Below are positions 22,360 through 34,124 of a stretch of 64,000 nucleotides of DNA, piece by piece. The notes beneath the pieces are model-generated. The model worked only from the letters and a program-made list of their open reading frames with translations, was not told where the DNA came from and made no database searches. Made by a program: the position numbers and the translations under genes. The DNA comes from Aspidapion aeneum (Eukaryota > Arthropoda > Insecta > Coleoptera > Brentidae), in assembly GCA_963576565.1 (NCBI GenBank), contig OY755038.1, forward strand, positions 135,239,348-135,303,347. Direction: 5' to 3'. Position 1 is the first letter of the stretch. Each line of letters begins with the position of its first letter.

Positions 22360-24154
22360 AATAAAAATCTTTTATTTTAGATTAATGGGAATAATCTCAA
22401 TCGTTTCCAGTCAATATTCAATATTACCAATAAATAATACACTAGGACTATTTTATCATGAAGAATCCCTTATCAGAATTTCTAATAATGAATGGACACT
22501 TGTTGTTTACAAAGATCTTTTACCCTTTAAGAAAGCAATTGAGCATAACGACAAAATTTTAGATACCTTTATGGATCATTTTTCAATCAATAATAATCAA
22601 ATTGCAAATTTCAAATCGCAAATTAAAACGCATGTTAGCCTTTTAAAACAAATTTCTAATTACGTTAATATTAAATACGAAGAACTTATCTCGGATACAA
22701 AAGAAAAATCATATAGGCAAAAACGTGGAATATTTAATGGCATCGGAACTATTTGGAAATCTATTACAGGAAATTTAGATGCATCAGACGGAGAATACTT
22801 TAATGATTGTATTAATAAAGTATCGACTGATGAGAAAAATATTGAAAGATTATTGCAAAAACAAATTTCAGTAACAACCTCTGTTATTAAAAGTTTTAAT
22901 ACGACTTTACAAAAATTACAAATTGATGAAGAAACGTTTAATCATGATATTAAATTAATTCAATATTTAGTCACTTCGATTTCTGATAACGCTGCCTATG
23001 CAGAAGCACAAATAAAAGCATTAGATTTATGCGAATCGCTTATGGAAAGTTACACCTTTATTAAAGATTCATTAAATGACGCGTTAAACGCAGTAACTTT
23101 TGCACGTTTAAAAATATTGCATGGTTCAATAATAAAACCATCGGATTTGGTAGATTCATTGAAAAAGATTTCTCATTCATTACAAAAAAATAATTTGCCT
23201 TTACCAATATCAATCTCAACGGTAGCCCAATACATTAATTTAATTGAACTTAGTGCTTTTCAAACTGAATCAAAAATAGTATTTGTTTTTAAAATACCTC
23301 TTATAGACCCTTCGACTTATACTTTATACAGACTTTACCCAATACCAATATTAGATAATCGAACAGGTCTTCACCATACTATATCAACAATTAATAAATT
23401 TATTGCGCGTGACGATGATTCAATGTTTTTCGTCACCTTCCACAACGTGGACCACTGCAAGATCATCGAAAGAAGAACGAAGCTCTGTTCCAAAGTACTT
23501 CCGTACCCCATCGACAGTGATGCTATTTGTGAAGCTCAACTATTGAAGCAACAAACTCAGCTGCCGAAAACATGTCAAACAACCATTTTCTATGCACAAG
23601 GCTACAATGTTCAACCACTTGAAAAAAATCAATGGCTAGTTACTATGTCAGAACCAGTACCTACCAATATCAAATGCAAGAATCAAGAAATCATTACGAA
23701 ATTAATTGAAACCAATAGTATAATTCGTTTCAAATCAACATGCAATGCTTTTATTGGAAGTACGAGAATTCATTCTGAAACTACACTTCAAGAAAGTACC
23801 TTCGAAGAAATAAATTCACCAATTATCAATATTCCATATACTTGTTGTAAAGATATGCCTGAAATCCCCAAATTTCAAGGCCTAAAACCACTAAAGTTAA
23901 GCAAAATAAACGTCGAAGATCTGAATATTGCACAACATAATCTTAACCAATATTCAGAAGAATTAGATAAAATGATCAATCAACCATTCATTCAAAAACA
24001 CATTGATTGGTTTACTATCATTACAATAACATTGATAGTACTACTAGTAATTCTTTACATTATTAACAAATGTCGAAGACGCCGAAGAACAAGAAATGGT
24101 AATAATACCAATAACGATAATGATAATGGACTTTCCACCATTTCCAAAACCTAA
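22352..24154 (+). CDS. env: errantivirus envelope-like glycoprotein
   Basis: Class I-type envelope protein related to gypsy Env and the baculovirus F group. The open frame spans 600 codons and overlaps the end of pol. The first ATG is at 22385, giving an N-terminus (GIISIVSS) that can act as a signal peptide. A furin-type site, RQKR, is at residues 122-125 of the frame and is followed by a Gly/Ile-rich fusion-peptide-like stretch. Long heptad-like helical sequence follows, then a cysteine-bearing ectodomain. One membrane segment (WFTIITITLIVLLVILYII) precedes a basic KCRRRRR tail. Errantivirus env is normally expressed from a spliced RNA, so the apparent start may not be used. No stop interrupts it; the tail may be frame-shifted (see findings). 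Confidence 0.9.
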   Translation: MNKIKIFYFRLMGIISIVSSQYSILPINNTLGLFYHEESLIRISNNEWTLVVYKDLLPFKKAIEHNDKILDTFMDHFSINNNQIANFKSQIKTHVSLLKQISNYVNIKYEELISDTKEKSYRQKRGIFNGIGTIWKSITGNLDASDGEYFNDCINKVSTDEKNIERLLQKQISVTTSVIKSFNTTLQKLQIDEETFNHDIKLIQYLVTSISDNAAYAEAQIKALDLCESLMESYTFIKDSLNDALNAVTFARLKILHGSIIKPSDLVDSLKKISHSLQKNNLPLPISISTVAQYINLIELSAFQTESKIVFVFKIPLIDPSTYTLYRLYPIPILDNRTGLHHTISTINKFIARDDDSMFFVTFHNVDHCKIIERRTKLCSKVLPYPIDSDAICEAQLLKQQTQLPKTCQTTIFYAQGYNVQPLEKNQWLVTMSEPVPTNIKCKNQEIITKLIETNSIIRFKSTCNAFIGSTRIHSETTLQESTFEEINSPIINIPYTCCKDMPEIPKFQGLKPLKLSKINVEDLNIAQHNLNQYSEELDKMINQPFIQKHIDWFTIITITLIVLLVILYIINKCRRRRRTRNGNNTNNDNDNGLSTISKT

Positions 24155-24308
24155 TCTACAAAGAATTAGGAATTTATCGAATATCTTACCAAGAAGAAGG
24201 CCAAGCATACACATCGAAGATCAAATCGAAGAAGAAATCGAACCCAATGCAAAATTAATGATCAATCAATCATCTTAATAAAAGTTGCCGTATAACGCCA
24301 ACTTTTTC

Positions 24309-24322
24309 AAAAAGAGGGGAGC
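24309..24322 (+). promoter_or_regulatory. polypurine tract
   Basis: AAAAAGAGGGGAG lies directly before the TGTTATATG start of the 3' LTR. It is the primer for plus-strand DNA synthesis. Confidence 0.85.
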
Positions 24323-24695
24323 TGTTATATGAAAATATCCTGCCTACACTTAGAAGAAACCAGAACCTTCTATGAAACCCGAGAACCTTCCAGATAAGAA
24401 GCTTATTCTGCTGACTTGCGTTTCCCATGAAATAAACAACACGTGCATTCAAGCCGAATCAGCACTTTATTTCTCAGAACCTTTCAAGATAAGAAGACCA
24501 TTCTGCTAACTTGCGTCTCTCACGAAATAAACAACACGTGCATTGCTGCCGAATTGCACTTTAGTTTAAGTCTAGAATACTAAGGAATTATTCCATTGCT
24601 TAATCAGCACATTTTCTTTATATAAACTCAAATCATTGTAATGTTAAGTCATTCTCTTTAGAATCGTTCTTAAGTACACGTTCAATTATAACGTT
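24323..24695 (+). repeat. 3' LTR, truncated (373 of 443 bp)
   Basis: It matches the 5' LTR from TGTTATATG to attataacgtt with four substitutions, and includes the internal ~95-bp duplication. The last 70 bases, with the polyadenylation signal, are replaced by a (TA)n tract that begins the next element. Confidence 0.92.
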
Positions 24696-24696
24696 A

Positions 24697-24759
<63 letters not shown>
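24696..24759. repeat. (TA)n microsatellite at left edge of element A
   Basis: About 65 bases of alternating TA. A longer (TA)n marks the same edge of the second copy at 36.33-36.43 kb. Confidence 0.9.
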
Positions 24760-24762
<3 letters not shown>

Positions 24763-26229
24763 ATAAAGGGTACGTAGCCACCTCAAAACAAAGTATATAA
24801 ACTACGGTGTCACCTCATATATAACTTTAGTACCTCACTTTTTGAGGTGACAACGTTTTTCAATAAAAATTTCAGGGACGATTCCTAACACACTCAGCAA
24901 GCTGCGTGCAAAATTCTGTTCTGAGGTCACAAAATGGCATATATAGCTACTTTTTGGCCGTGTAGTTCACGTATCTACCAGTGGCGCTAGCGTCGCTTTT
25001 ACTGTAACTAAACGGTTCACTGAGTCACCTCGGTGGTATAACACGTATTCTGCGTATTAAAACCGCGTCGCAGCGGCCTCAGAAATTTGGCAACATTGCA
25101 GATTAGATTTTAGACGCTACGGGTTTCTATGTTATATGTAATTTGTACCTGCTTTTTTTACCCTTGGACTATCTAATAGAATTCTCAGAAACGAGTGCCT
25201 GAGTCTGATATTTTAAGAGGGGCTTTGTAAAGGATTATTATTGTATTTTTTATCTTATTGAAATAATCTGACTAATTTTGCTAGTCTTCTTACATGTTTT
25301 TGCTTATTCTGGCTGGTAGTTTTTAACGGTTTTATTTAATTTGATTTGATTGATTTTGTAATATAATAAATTTTTGCGACAGCTTTTCAGACACTTTCCT
25401 ATGGGCAAGACTTGAAATTAGTTAAGTAGTTTAACCATATAATATGACGTTTTGTTGCAAAAGGTCCGAAGCTTGGCACAATTATAAAGCGATGCCTGCT
25501 CTCGCCGCTTTTTTAAAAAAATGGCGCACGAATTCTCTTTTTTTTAAATAACTTGGTTTTTGTACAAAGTCTGAAACAAAAATTAAATTATAACCAACAA
25601 AATTTTATACGAAAATGCTAAACTGTGTTTTTTGTTAGACTAAAAACAAGGTTCGAGGTATGATATTAACCATTTTTTCATTTTGGAATTTGTCCAATTT
25701 GTTTTTTTGGTGGCCTTTAAATTAAAAGTTACTCATTTTTGAGAATGATTGAAATGGCATGAAATAAAGATAGATAAATATTCTACAAAAATTATTAATC
25801 AGTTGCATGGGGGTAAGATACAAACCATAAAGTTTTAGGTCTACCCACATATATGTATTTCTATATTATATGCAAAATAAACTGAATTAATTAGGTTTTA
25901 TCTAATTTTCTAAAAACTAAGTACCTAAGACTTCATGGGCTATTTTGAAAAAAAAAACCTGTATTATTTTTATAGGTTTCGTTTATTAGGTTCGCGCGCC
26001 GTATACCATCTTTTCTTGAAACATTTCAGCCGATATTTGACCTATCTAAAACTCTACTTTGGAATGAGCTACGAATCTCAAACTTTGCACAGTCGTAGAT
26101 CTTTATGGAGTTAACAACCCCCCCAGTTTCATGAAATTCCATAAACTAGTAAAGTAGTTACGAAATTTCAAAAAACCTCGAAATTGCCACTCACTCACTC
26201 ACTCACTCACTCATCAATATTCTACTGTA

Positions 26230-26960
26230 CTTTGGCAGACTTATAGAAATTATGACCAAACCCCTGGAAAAAATCAAAAAACGCCAAAATTCTAATTTAC
26301 TCTCCTCCCCCACACATGTAAAGTTATGTAAAAGTAACATTGCCCACTTCCAGAAATGGCAGACTGATAGGAACTATGATAAAACTATAGAAATAAAAAT
26401 AAAAACCTTAAAATTATAATTTACTTTCCTCCCCTATAAATGTAAAGTAATGTAAAAGTAACATTGCCCACTTCCGGACACGCTAGAGAGCTGAGCTTTG
26501 GAAGGCCGATAGTAACTTTGATAAGACTATAGAAAAAAATTAAAACACCCCAAAATTCTAATTTACTTCCCTCCCCTATAAATGTAAAAGTGTAAAATTA
26601 ACATGACCACTTCCAGACAGCTCGAGAGCTGAGCGTTGGAAGGCTGATAGGAACTATGATAAAACTATAAAAGAAAATTAAAAAACCCCAAAGTTTAATT
26701 AACTTCCCTCCCCCATAAATGTAAAGTTATGTAAATTAGCATTGACCACTTCTAGAAACGCTAGAGAGCTGAGCTTTGGAAGACTATAGGAAAAAATTTA
26801 AAAACACCAAAATTTTAATTTACTTTCCTCCCCTATAAATGTAAAGTTATGTAAAATTAACTTTGCCTACTTCCAGGGACACTAGAGAGCTGAGCTTTAG
26901 AAGGCTGATAGGAACTATGATAAAACCATAGGAAAATATAAAAAACCTCAACATTTTTAA
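26230..26960 (+). repeat. ~120-140-bp minisatellite inside element A, array 1
   Basis: Repeated unit of about 120-140 bases with landmarks taaatgtaaagttatgtaaa, cccacttccaga and agagagctgagctttggaag. The last landmark recurs near 26488, 26626, 26766 and 26887. It is preceded by a short (CACT)n run near 26190. Confidence 0.8.
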
Positions 26961-27978
26961 TATGCATTTCAAAAGTTTTGAACAATAGTCCGCATATTTT
27001 ACTACTTTAAAACTTAAATATTATCCAAATCCTTTAAACAAGCAGTAATCATTTAAAAAAAGGTATGTTGAAAATATGAGATATACTTTTTGTATCTCTT
27101 TTTTGGTCCAGAACACACATTTTAATATGAATGTTTAATATAACGTCCTATAAAATTTTTAAAAACCAGAAGGATCTTTTAACAATAATTCTGCATATTT
27201 GCAACCAATTTCTTGCATGAAGTACAAAAGCGCTAAAATTGAAAAAACAACTTTTTCAAAAAAATTTACAAGAAAAAGCACATTTCAAATATTGATCGAA
27301 GGAGTCTTTTACATTTCAGTGTATGCAAGTAAAATAAATGGATCCATGACGGATCTGATACCTTCCTAGCTAGCCTATTAGCACACTTTAAGTGAAGCCA
27401 TGATATATCAGCCCTGAAAACAGTTTTTTGTAAATAACTCAGAAACTAAAGCTCCTATGAAGTTTTTGGTTTTTACACAAATTATTAAGCAAAATGTAGC
27501 CTACTATAAACCGCATATTGATACGACGCTCCGTTAGAAAGTTTTTAAATTTTTTAATTGTCAAAAAACTATCTAGCATTAATGGATTTTGACCAAAAAC
27601 TAATCACCTCTTTAGAGTGGCGAACACTATTTTATCTGAAAATTATATGAAAATCAGTTCAGCGGTTTGGGAGCTATCGCGTTACGGACAGAAATAATAT
27701 ACACATACACACACACACATACAAACCCACACACACACACCTACACACACACAGACAGACATCACGACGATATTGCTAAGATAGGTCAAAATACACCCAA
27801 ATATATTTTGGGGTTATTTCAATTTTTTTTTTCGTCGAAAATAATACCTAAAATGGATAAAAATGATTTTCATGTGTCAAATTACGTATATTTTGCTTTT
27901 CATCATAATAGCACCCATTTAAAAAAAATTGAATATTTCAAAGAAATTAATCCGGTTTTACCGTTTTACTTAGAAGTA
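26961..27978. other. non-coding interior of element A with (CA)n tract
   Basis: AT-rich, including tcagcggtttgggagctatc followed by a (CA)n-type run at about 27698-27757 with CAGA variants. The open frame across it is microsatellite-derived. Confidence 0.6.
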
Positions 27979-28180
27979 TGAATGGGCGTACCCAGAGGAG
28001 GGGAGGGTCTCGAAGGCCGGGCCCCCCCATGCCTAAGATTTTTTTAGAGATTTTCCACATATTTCCTGAATAGAAAGATTAAAGAGTATAAAATTCGCCA
28101 TCAAGAGGCTTCGGGCCCACCCCAGAGGCCTCGCGCCCCCCCCCCCAAGAACTATCCCTGGGTGCGCCACTGGAGTAGGT
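27979..28180 (+). mobile_element. ~200-bp MITE with TGGGCGTACCCAG / CTGGGTGCGCCAC ends
   Basis: The ends are inverse of each other with one or two mismatches. The GC-rich interior includes C-runs (gggcccccc; a run of 12-13 C near 28137) and attttccacatatttcc. It is homologous to the minus-strand relic at 4740-4895. It lies inside the block that copy B lacks. Confidence 0.55.
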
Positions 28181-28679
28181 AGGTACTACAAACTTGACAT
28201 ACCAAGGTTGAATTTAAAAGTAAGTCGTCGATCAGCTGTCATCGTTTAATGTAAAATTGCCAAATATTGCTTGGTATTATTACTGCCTAGCAAGCGCGAA
28301 TTTTGACCTAAATTTAGGGGGGATAATGGTCGACGGAAAAAATATTTGTGCATTTATTTTTTTAGAGGGGGGAATTACCGCGTTATCCTTCTCAAATTCG
28401 CGCTTTCTGCATTGCTTTACTCCAATAAGTCCCTAATGTATTTTGTGACAAATTTAAACATGACTTGTACAGGTTGGGCCAATTTCGATGTTTTTTGGGG
28501 ATTTTAGGTATTTTTAGCAGATATAGATAAAAGCAAGTGGACTGAGCTTGATTTTCGAGACGTTTTCAAATATCAAAGCCGGTTTTTAATACATATGGCC
28601 GCGTTTGAACTACGAGGGGTTTAACTTTTTAATTTACGAAAATTTAAATTTAACACGCTATAAAGCTGAAATTTGGCAT

Positions 28680-29290
28680 ACTGATAGAAATTGTGACCAA
28701 ACCATTGGAAAAAATCAAAAAACCCGAAAATTCTAGTTCACTCCTCTCCCCCATACATGTAAAGTTATGTAAAAGTAACACTGCCCACTTCCAGAGGCGC
28801 TAGAGAGCTGAGCTATGTCAGACTGATAGGAAATATGACAAAACTATAGGAAAAAACTTAAAAACCCCAAAATTTTAATTTAATTCCCTACCCTATAAAT
28901 GTAAAGTTATGTAAAAGTAACATTGCCCACTTCCAGATACGCTAGAGAGCTGAGCTTCGGAAGGCCGATAGGAACTATGATAAAACTATAAAATAAAATT
29001 AAAAAACCCCAAATTATAATTAACTTCCCTCCCCTTTAAATGTAAAGTTATGTAAAATTAACATTCTCCTCTTCCAGAAACGCTAGAGAGCTGAGCTTTG
29101 GAAGACTGATAGGAACTATGATAAAACTAAGTACAGTAAAAAATTTAAAAGCACCAAAATTTTAATTTACTTTCCTCACCTATAAATGTAAAGTTATGTA
29201 AAATTAGCATTGCCTATTTCGAGGAACACTAGAGAGCTGAGCTTTAGAAGGCTGATAGGAACTATGATAAAACCATAGAAAAATATAAAA
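28680..29290 (+). repeat. minisatellite inside element A, array 2
   Basis: Same unit as the first array (taaatgtaaagttatgtaaa; agagagctgagct). It corresponds closely to 39300-39920 in copy B. Confidence 0.8.
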
Positions 29291-30887
29291 AAAAACCTCA
29301 AACTTTTAATAAGGCATTGCAAAACTTTTGAATAATATTCCTCACATTTTACTACTTTAAAACTTAAATATTATCCAAATCCTTTAAAAAAGGAGTGAAA
29401 TCATAACAAAAACATTTCATGTAAAAAAAGCCAAGTACGCGAGAGTGGTGTTCCGTTAAAGGAATTGATATAAAAGTAAAGCCAAGTTCTCCAATACAAA
29501 TTTTAAAATTAAAGATTGTCACTAGTTTGGAAATGTTTTTGTAAACTTGGCTATTACGGCTGCAAATGACTCTTAGGCACAGTGCTAAATTGAACATAAA
29601 GATATTATAATTTTGATATGACTTGGAAATTAAATAATAAAGAATGTCAAAGCTGCAAATTGATGGTTGGTCTCTCTTCAGTAAACACCATATTTCCTAT
29701 TTCTTTTTCAGATACCGACATGATCATTTCATTTCATGTTTATGCTCGGGCTGAATGAGGCGTAATGAGGCCGAAACGCTTCCCCGAGCTACCTTTACCT
29801 CTGAGGACTTGCCCATAAAACTTTTTTGTTAAGACTTTTTACCTCGTGAAATTCCTTCAAATTTAAAAAAAACCAGGGCTTAGGCTGTCTTCTGGGAGCC
29901 GAAACGCGTCCCCAAGCTAATTTACTTCTGAGGATTCGCCCGTGGAACATTTTTGATAAAGAATGTCATTTACAAATCCTGACATCACGTCAACATTTGA
30001 GCCTTGTGATTGCTGGTGGTTATTATTAGATTAATAATATTTGCGTTGGGCTGTGGCGTGGGCAAACACATCATTCCTGTATATGGTTTTCCTGTTTTAA
30101 ACGGCTTAACTAATTATCACAATTTATATTTTATTAATTTTTTTGTTACGGATAAATAATTTTTTTTTAAATTCTGTCATATCAATCATGTCATAAACAT
30201 TGCAAACCCAAAAATATACAAATTAAGATAATGTATTTTTTTTTGCATTCCATAGAGTGTATTTTTGACAATTTCCTTTTAATGTTTATCGGATCTATGT
30301 GTAGAATTTTTGACAGTAAGTAACCCATTTTTCAACAAAAATTGTATTTAGGACTTTCAAGCTATGCAACTTTTCAGAGATCAAAACCTCAAAATGTGTT
30401 TTCCCAAAAAAATAACAGCAAGTTTTTCTATAATGAAAGTATAAATGTTCGGTTTTTTATTTACGTTGTCACCATTAATCTTTTCTTACAAACTTTTGCA
30501 ACCTTTTAAAGTTGTTATATTTCCTAAAGTGTCCCTAAATAAAAGTAAAACGTTGTTACCTTATATTTAATATTTAAATTTAGTTAGATAAAGCTATTGT
30601 TGGTTATAGACTTACGCCATACGTTATCACCTTAATAAAACCGGCAACAGTGCCTGAGGTGGCAGAAAATAGCACATATTCAAAGGTTGTATATCGGTCT
30701 GAGGTCCGAATGTATTCCACGTATTTATCAAATATTTGAAAAAAAATTATTTACCCCTCTTTTGAAATTCTGGTAAAGGAACTTCCCCTCATGTCATATA
30801 TGTATCTATATATGGGCTAACACCACTAGAAATAGGTGAGGTCAGGTCGTCATATCCTTAACGCCGAGGTGACAACGCCGAGTGCAT

Positions 30888-30888
<1 letters not shown>

Positions 30889-30947
<59 letters not shown>
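30889..30947. repeat. (TA)n microsatellite at right edge of element A
   Basis: About 58 bases of uninterrupted TA directly after GCATCAA. Confidence 0.9.
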
Positions 30948-30950
<3 letters not shown>

Positions 30951-32532
30951 TTTTGAAAAGTACAGTGCATAATTTGTGAACAGCCGAATTTAAACTGAAC
31001 CTGATTTTCAAACACAGTGTAAAACGCAAAGTTGCAGCTGATTCAGATGACAATCAGCTGATCATCAGCTGTTGTCTGTTTAGTTTTTTTATACATAGTT
31101 TTGCATAGAAATTTTTGAATTTCCCTCCGAAAAGACATTTCCTGTAAATGGTGAAATTCGAGAATTTACGCAAAGCCAAAATTTGTTAATGGAAGGGATA
31201 GAGCTTCCGGTTAAAAATTTTGATGAGCCGCCATGTTCTGGCTGGAGACACTCTCCATTGAAATGTTCAATTGAACACATCAGTGTAAATTTTGTTCTTA
31301 CAATTTTGTAATGAATTACTGAATTTTTTTGTGGTTACCCTTTACCAGTTTATAGGTAAGAAGTGTATTTAAAATATAGATAAACTTTTATTTAATTAAA
31401 ATTCTTAATTTTGATAAAATTTAGAGTTATTTAAATAAACTATTTCATGCCATAATTTTGAGAACCATGTGGAACTGGGGTGATGGGACTGGGCTCTAAG
31501 CCTGTGTTCTCTAATGGGGCGTAATCAGAGTTTAATGCAAATCCTAGTAAATTGGTATAATAGAGTGGTATTTAAAGCTGTATATAAATAAATACCAAAC
31601 AAGTTTCGTGGCTAATCGGACAAAAAGGAGTTTTTGTTTCTCTCATATTTTTCCGTGGGTAGCTTGAAAGCTTAACCTCACGGGGGTCCAAGATCTAATG
31701 GACACCTAATAAGTGTTGACAGTTAACTGTTTCGTCCTTATGGGACTCCTCAGAACATTGCTAGGTCGATGTGACAATTCTTGCGAAGTTAATTAAAGGT
31801 AGCAGCGCCCGTCCGGGTTGATTGTTTGTCCTGTGAGAAGTCCATGAACAAGGGTAGTCCAGATGCATCCATATCATTAAGCAGAATCATGGAGAAATGA
31901 AGAAATAAATTAGGTCAGATCGGTCCATTATAACTTTTTTTGTGATTGGCATGAGGTTTTCATAATTAATAATAAAAGAAAATTACAATTTTTTTTATTA
32001 AATTAAATTTAAATTAATTTTTTCTATATGGTTAGCATAAAGAAAATAAAATTTAATCTTTTCCTGTTTACATAGGTACTTTAAAAATTAATATTTGTAC
32101 TATAACTCATGAGTTACAGGTAAAATCTTTAAATGATTTTTTTTAATGTGTCAGGTAAAGTAAAACCTATTCTTTAAGATTTAGTCTATAGAAATACATT
32201 CAAACAGTTTTTTTTAAATATAAAGAAATTCATCTTTAAATAGGTGATAATTTCTGAAGATATAAATTTTTTTGTTAAATTCACATGGAATTTTTGTTTT
32301 GAAAGGTTTTCAAATAAAATCTATTAGTATAAAAAAACAACAGTTCTTTTTATTTAAAGATACATACCAAAGAGATTTTGAATAATATTAAGCTACTTTT
32401 CCCAGCTTATGTTGCTGATTAATTTTTCTTAAAGCTGAGTGGCATCCAAGTATTAAAAACCAAAGCATATTATAATTTTGTTTTAACATCGCTACAACTT
32501 ACAAGATCAAAAACGAATCTCACGACCATAAC
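30948..32532. other. AT-rich non-coding stretch
   Basis: No gene was supported. 31440-31920 is somewhat richer in G and could be an LTR or untranslated relic, but no paired copy was seen. An AGCTGAT-rich palindromic patch (cagctgatcatcagctg) lies near 31056. Confidence 0.4.
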
Positions 32533-32757
32533 CTAGAGAAATAAATAGACTGAGCATAGCTGGGACATTTGTCCCTCTTTTACCGCGACAATTATTTTTT
32601 TAAAGAAATCTATAGGAACTCTAGAAAATACATTTTCCGTTTTTGGCCAAATATTTTCATGATTTCGTTGATTTAATTGACATACATTACAACTTAATAT
32701 TACTGTCTCAATATCTTGCTGTAAATTTGGCCACCATATGACAGACCTGGCCAACAT
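32533..32757 (-). pseudogene. gypsy-class integrase zinc-finger fragment
   Basis: About 74 codons on the minus strand. They begin LARSVIWWPNLQQDIE and continue to CNVCQLNQ, the C..C half of the integrase HHCC zinc finger with its usual WWP context. Then an abrupt loss of similarity follows. No protease, RT or catalytic core accompanies it, so it is a short relic. Confidence 0.7.
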
Positions 32758-33079
32758 TTTTTATCTAACTATGCCTATGTGATCTTCATGAAGCAAATCG
32801 AGAACATGCAGAGCTACTGGCACAACTACTTTAATACCTGTCATAAGACATTTATTATTTATCATTTTTTTCTAAAAATATGTTTACAATACAACCATAT
32901 TACCACATTTTTCCTACTGCTCAACTATATTATACACAACGAATGAAAATATTTTATATATACTTCAAATATTACAAAATAGAGCAATAAGGAAAATTAT
33001 CAAAGCAGATAAATACGCGCACAATAATTAAGTTTTTCTACAGTATTTTTGAATTTAAAAGTAAAATATTGTTCGAAAG

Positions 33080-33375
33080 ACAGCTTTGATTGTAAACATT
33101 GAGCCTTTCAGTGGCGTTGCTGAGCAATTCGAAACGTATGTAGAAAGATTAAAGCACTTGTTTGCAGTTAACTTTGTAGAGGAAAAGTTAAAAGTCTCTA
33201 TGTTAATAACGTTAGCTGGTACAGGGGTGTATCAGACGATAAAAAATTTGGTAGCGCCACAAAAGCCAGGAGATCTGACTTATGGTCAGGTGGTACAATA
33301 TTTAAATTAACATTATTCTTTGTCAGGTCAAAAACACGATAGCCACGAACAAACTAATGACGTCACCAAATATTG
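33080..33375 (+). pseudogene. gypsy-class gag fragment
   Basis: About 80 codons resembling the N-terminal capsid-like part of Ty3/gypsy Gag: PFSGVAEQFETYVERLKHLF, then LITLAGTGVYQTIKNLVAP, then the YGQVVQYLN helix. A stop follows and YSLSGQK continues in another frame. No zinc knuckle remains. It is in the opposite orientation to the integrase fragment 330 bases away, so they are not one intact element. Confidence 0.65.
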
Positions 33376-33493
33376 ATGACGTATTTATTGAACCACTGTT
33401 TCGAAACTTTTTCCACGAGAATTCGTCTCGGACCTTTTCTGAGTAACTTCCAACTGCTCTTACTTACCCTTGATACTCGCGACAGCGTTTAAA

Positions 33494-33802
33494 GCCGGGC
33501 TCAAACGACTCGCGTACTTGGCAAATACACAATTATTTGCGTACTTGGCAAGTATACAAGCTTTGCGAATTGCTATAGCAAGCAGGGCGCTCACACGACG
33601 TGTACAATTTACAAATATGTATGTATTTACTTGGCGTGTGTGTACGAATAATCGTAAGCCCTTTGACTCGGCCCATTTTTACCGACCACAAATGGAAAAC
33701 CAACGAGTGACAAATAATTGTAAAAGTAACCCACTCACACGACATGGCAAGTATACGCAAGTAACAATTATTCGCCAAGTACACGAGTCGTTTCATCCCG
33801 AC
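33494..33802. mobile_element. 309-bp MITE with ~35-bp terminal inverted repeats
   Basis: The left end reads GCCGGGCTCAAACGACTCG, continuing CGTACTTGGCAAATA. The right end is its inverse (cgagtcgtttcatcccgac) with about five differences over 35 bases. The interior repeats tacttggcaagtata and ctcacacgac. Open frames on both strands are shadows of these repeats. No certain target duplication was read, so the superfamily is unknown. Confidence 0.75.
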
Positions 33803-33916
33803 TGAACAAACAACCGCTCACAGCAGGCCACGCGACCTAACTTTCCCCCGTAGCTATTCCGTCCGTCTGCGAAACAGTTATGCCGATTTTACCCTTTCAG
33901 GTAAAAAAAACCAAAT

Positions 33917-33931
33917 CCATCTTCGTCGCCA
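33917..33931 (-). promoter_or_regulatory. LTR/primer-binding-site junction (minus strand)
   Basis: On the minus strand the sequence reads ...CAGAACA, TT, TGGCGACGAAGATGG. That is an LTR ending in ACA, a two-base spacer and a gypsy-type primer-binding site. The LTR would extend rightwards on the plus strand from TGTTCTG at 33934; its far end is not certain. Confidence 0.55.
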
Positions 33932-34124
33932 AATGTTCTGTTTTATTATCAATATAAATGAAACAATTAGGTTCTTATTGAGTTTTTGTTAGGCAAAAAC
34001 CACACAAAACTTATTACAAACGGAATAGAATGAACGAAACTACGAGGGTGTATACCTGACGAATCGCAAGGGTAGACTGACTGGTTGATAGTTTAGCCAT
34101 CTATGCACAGGAATCTCAAGGTGA

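Larger units (their letters stand above)
16185..24695 (+). mobile_element. errantivirus (env-bearing Ty3/gypsy endogenous retrovirus), nearly complete
   Basis: The order is 5' LTR, primer-binding site, leader, gag, pol, env, polypurine tract and 3' LTR (truncated), which is the insect errantivirus layout. The two LTRs differ at four of 373 aligned positions by eye, implying recent insertion. Gag and env frames are open and pol has a single frame break at 21467-21474. The left flank is a TATATA run next to a BEL/Pao relic. The right flank was lost when the 3' LTR was cut by the (TA)n of the neighbouring large non-coding element, so the target duplication cannot be read. Confidence 0.93.
24760..30893 (+). 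mobile_element. large non-coding element, copy A (~6.1 kb)
   Basis: It shares its ends and long blocks with copy B at 36427-41494. It starts (ta)ATTGATAAAGGGTAC and ends GCATCAATAT, giving a short inverted repeat ATATTGAT/ATCAATAT, and has (TA)n on both sides. Subterminal segments are studded with GTCACCTC/GAGGTGAC-type motifs (near 24776, 24808, 24840, 24920, 25024, 30649, 30836, 30861), which resemble clustered transposase-binding sites. Relative to B it has an extra ~2.5-kb block at about 25735-28237 and lacks B's 37780-39294. No open frame of note exists, so it would be non-autonomous. The family is not recognised. Confidence 0.7.

Noticed and set aside
27667..27981. 104-codon open frame with THTHTNPHTHTYTHT
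   Set aside because: The frame is created by a (CA)n microsatellite and matches nothing recognisable.
30850..31053. 67-codon minus-strand frame with an IYIYIY run
   Set aside because: It is a translation of the (TA)n tract at the edge of element A.
33470..33805. 111- and 87-codon frames on opposite strands
   Set aside because: They coincide with the ends of a 309-bp inverted-repeat MITE.
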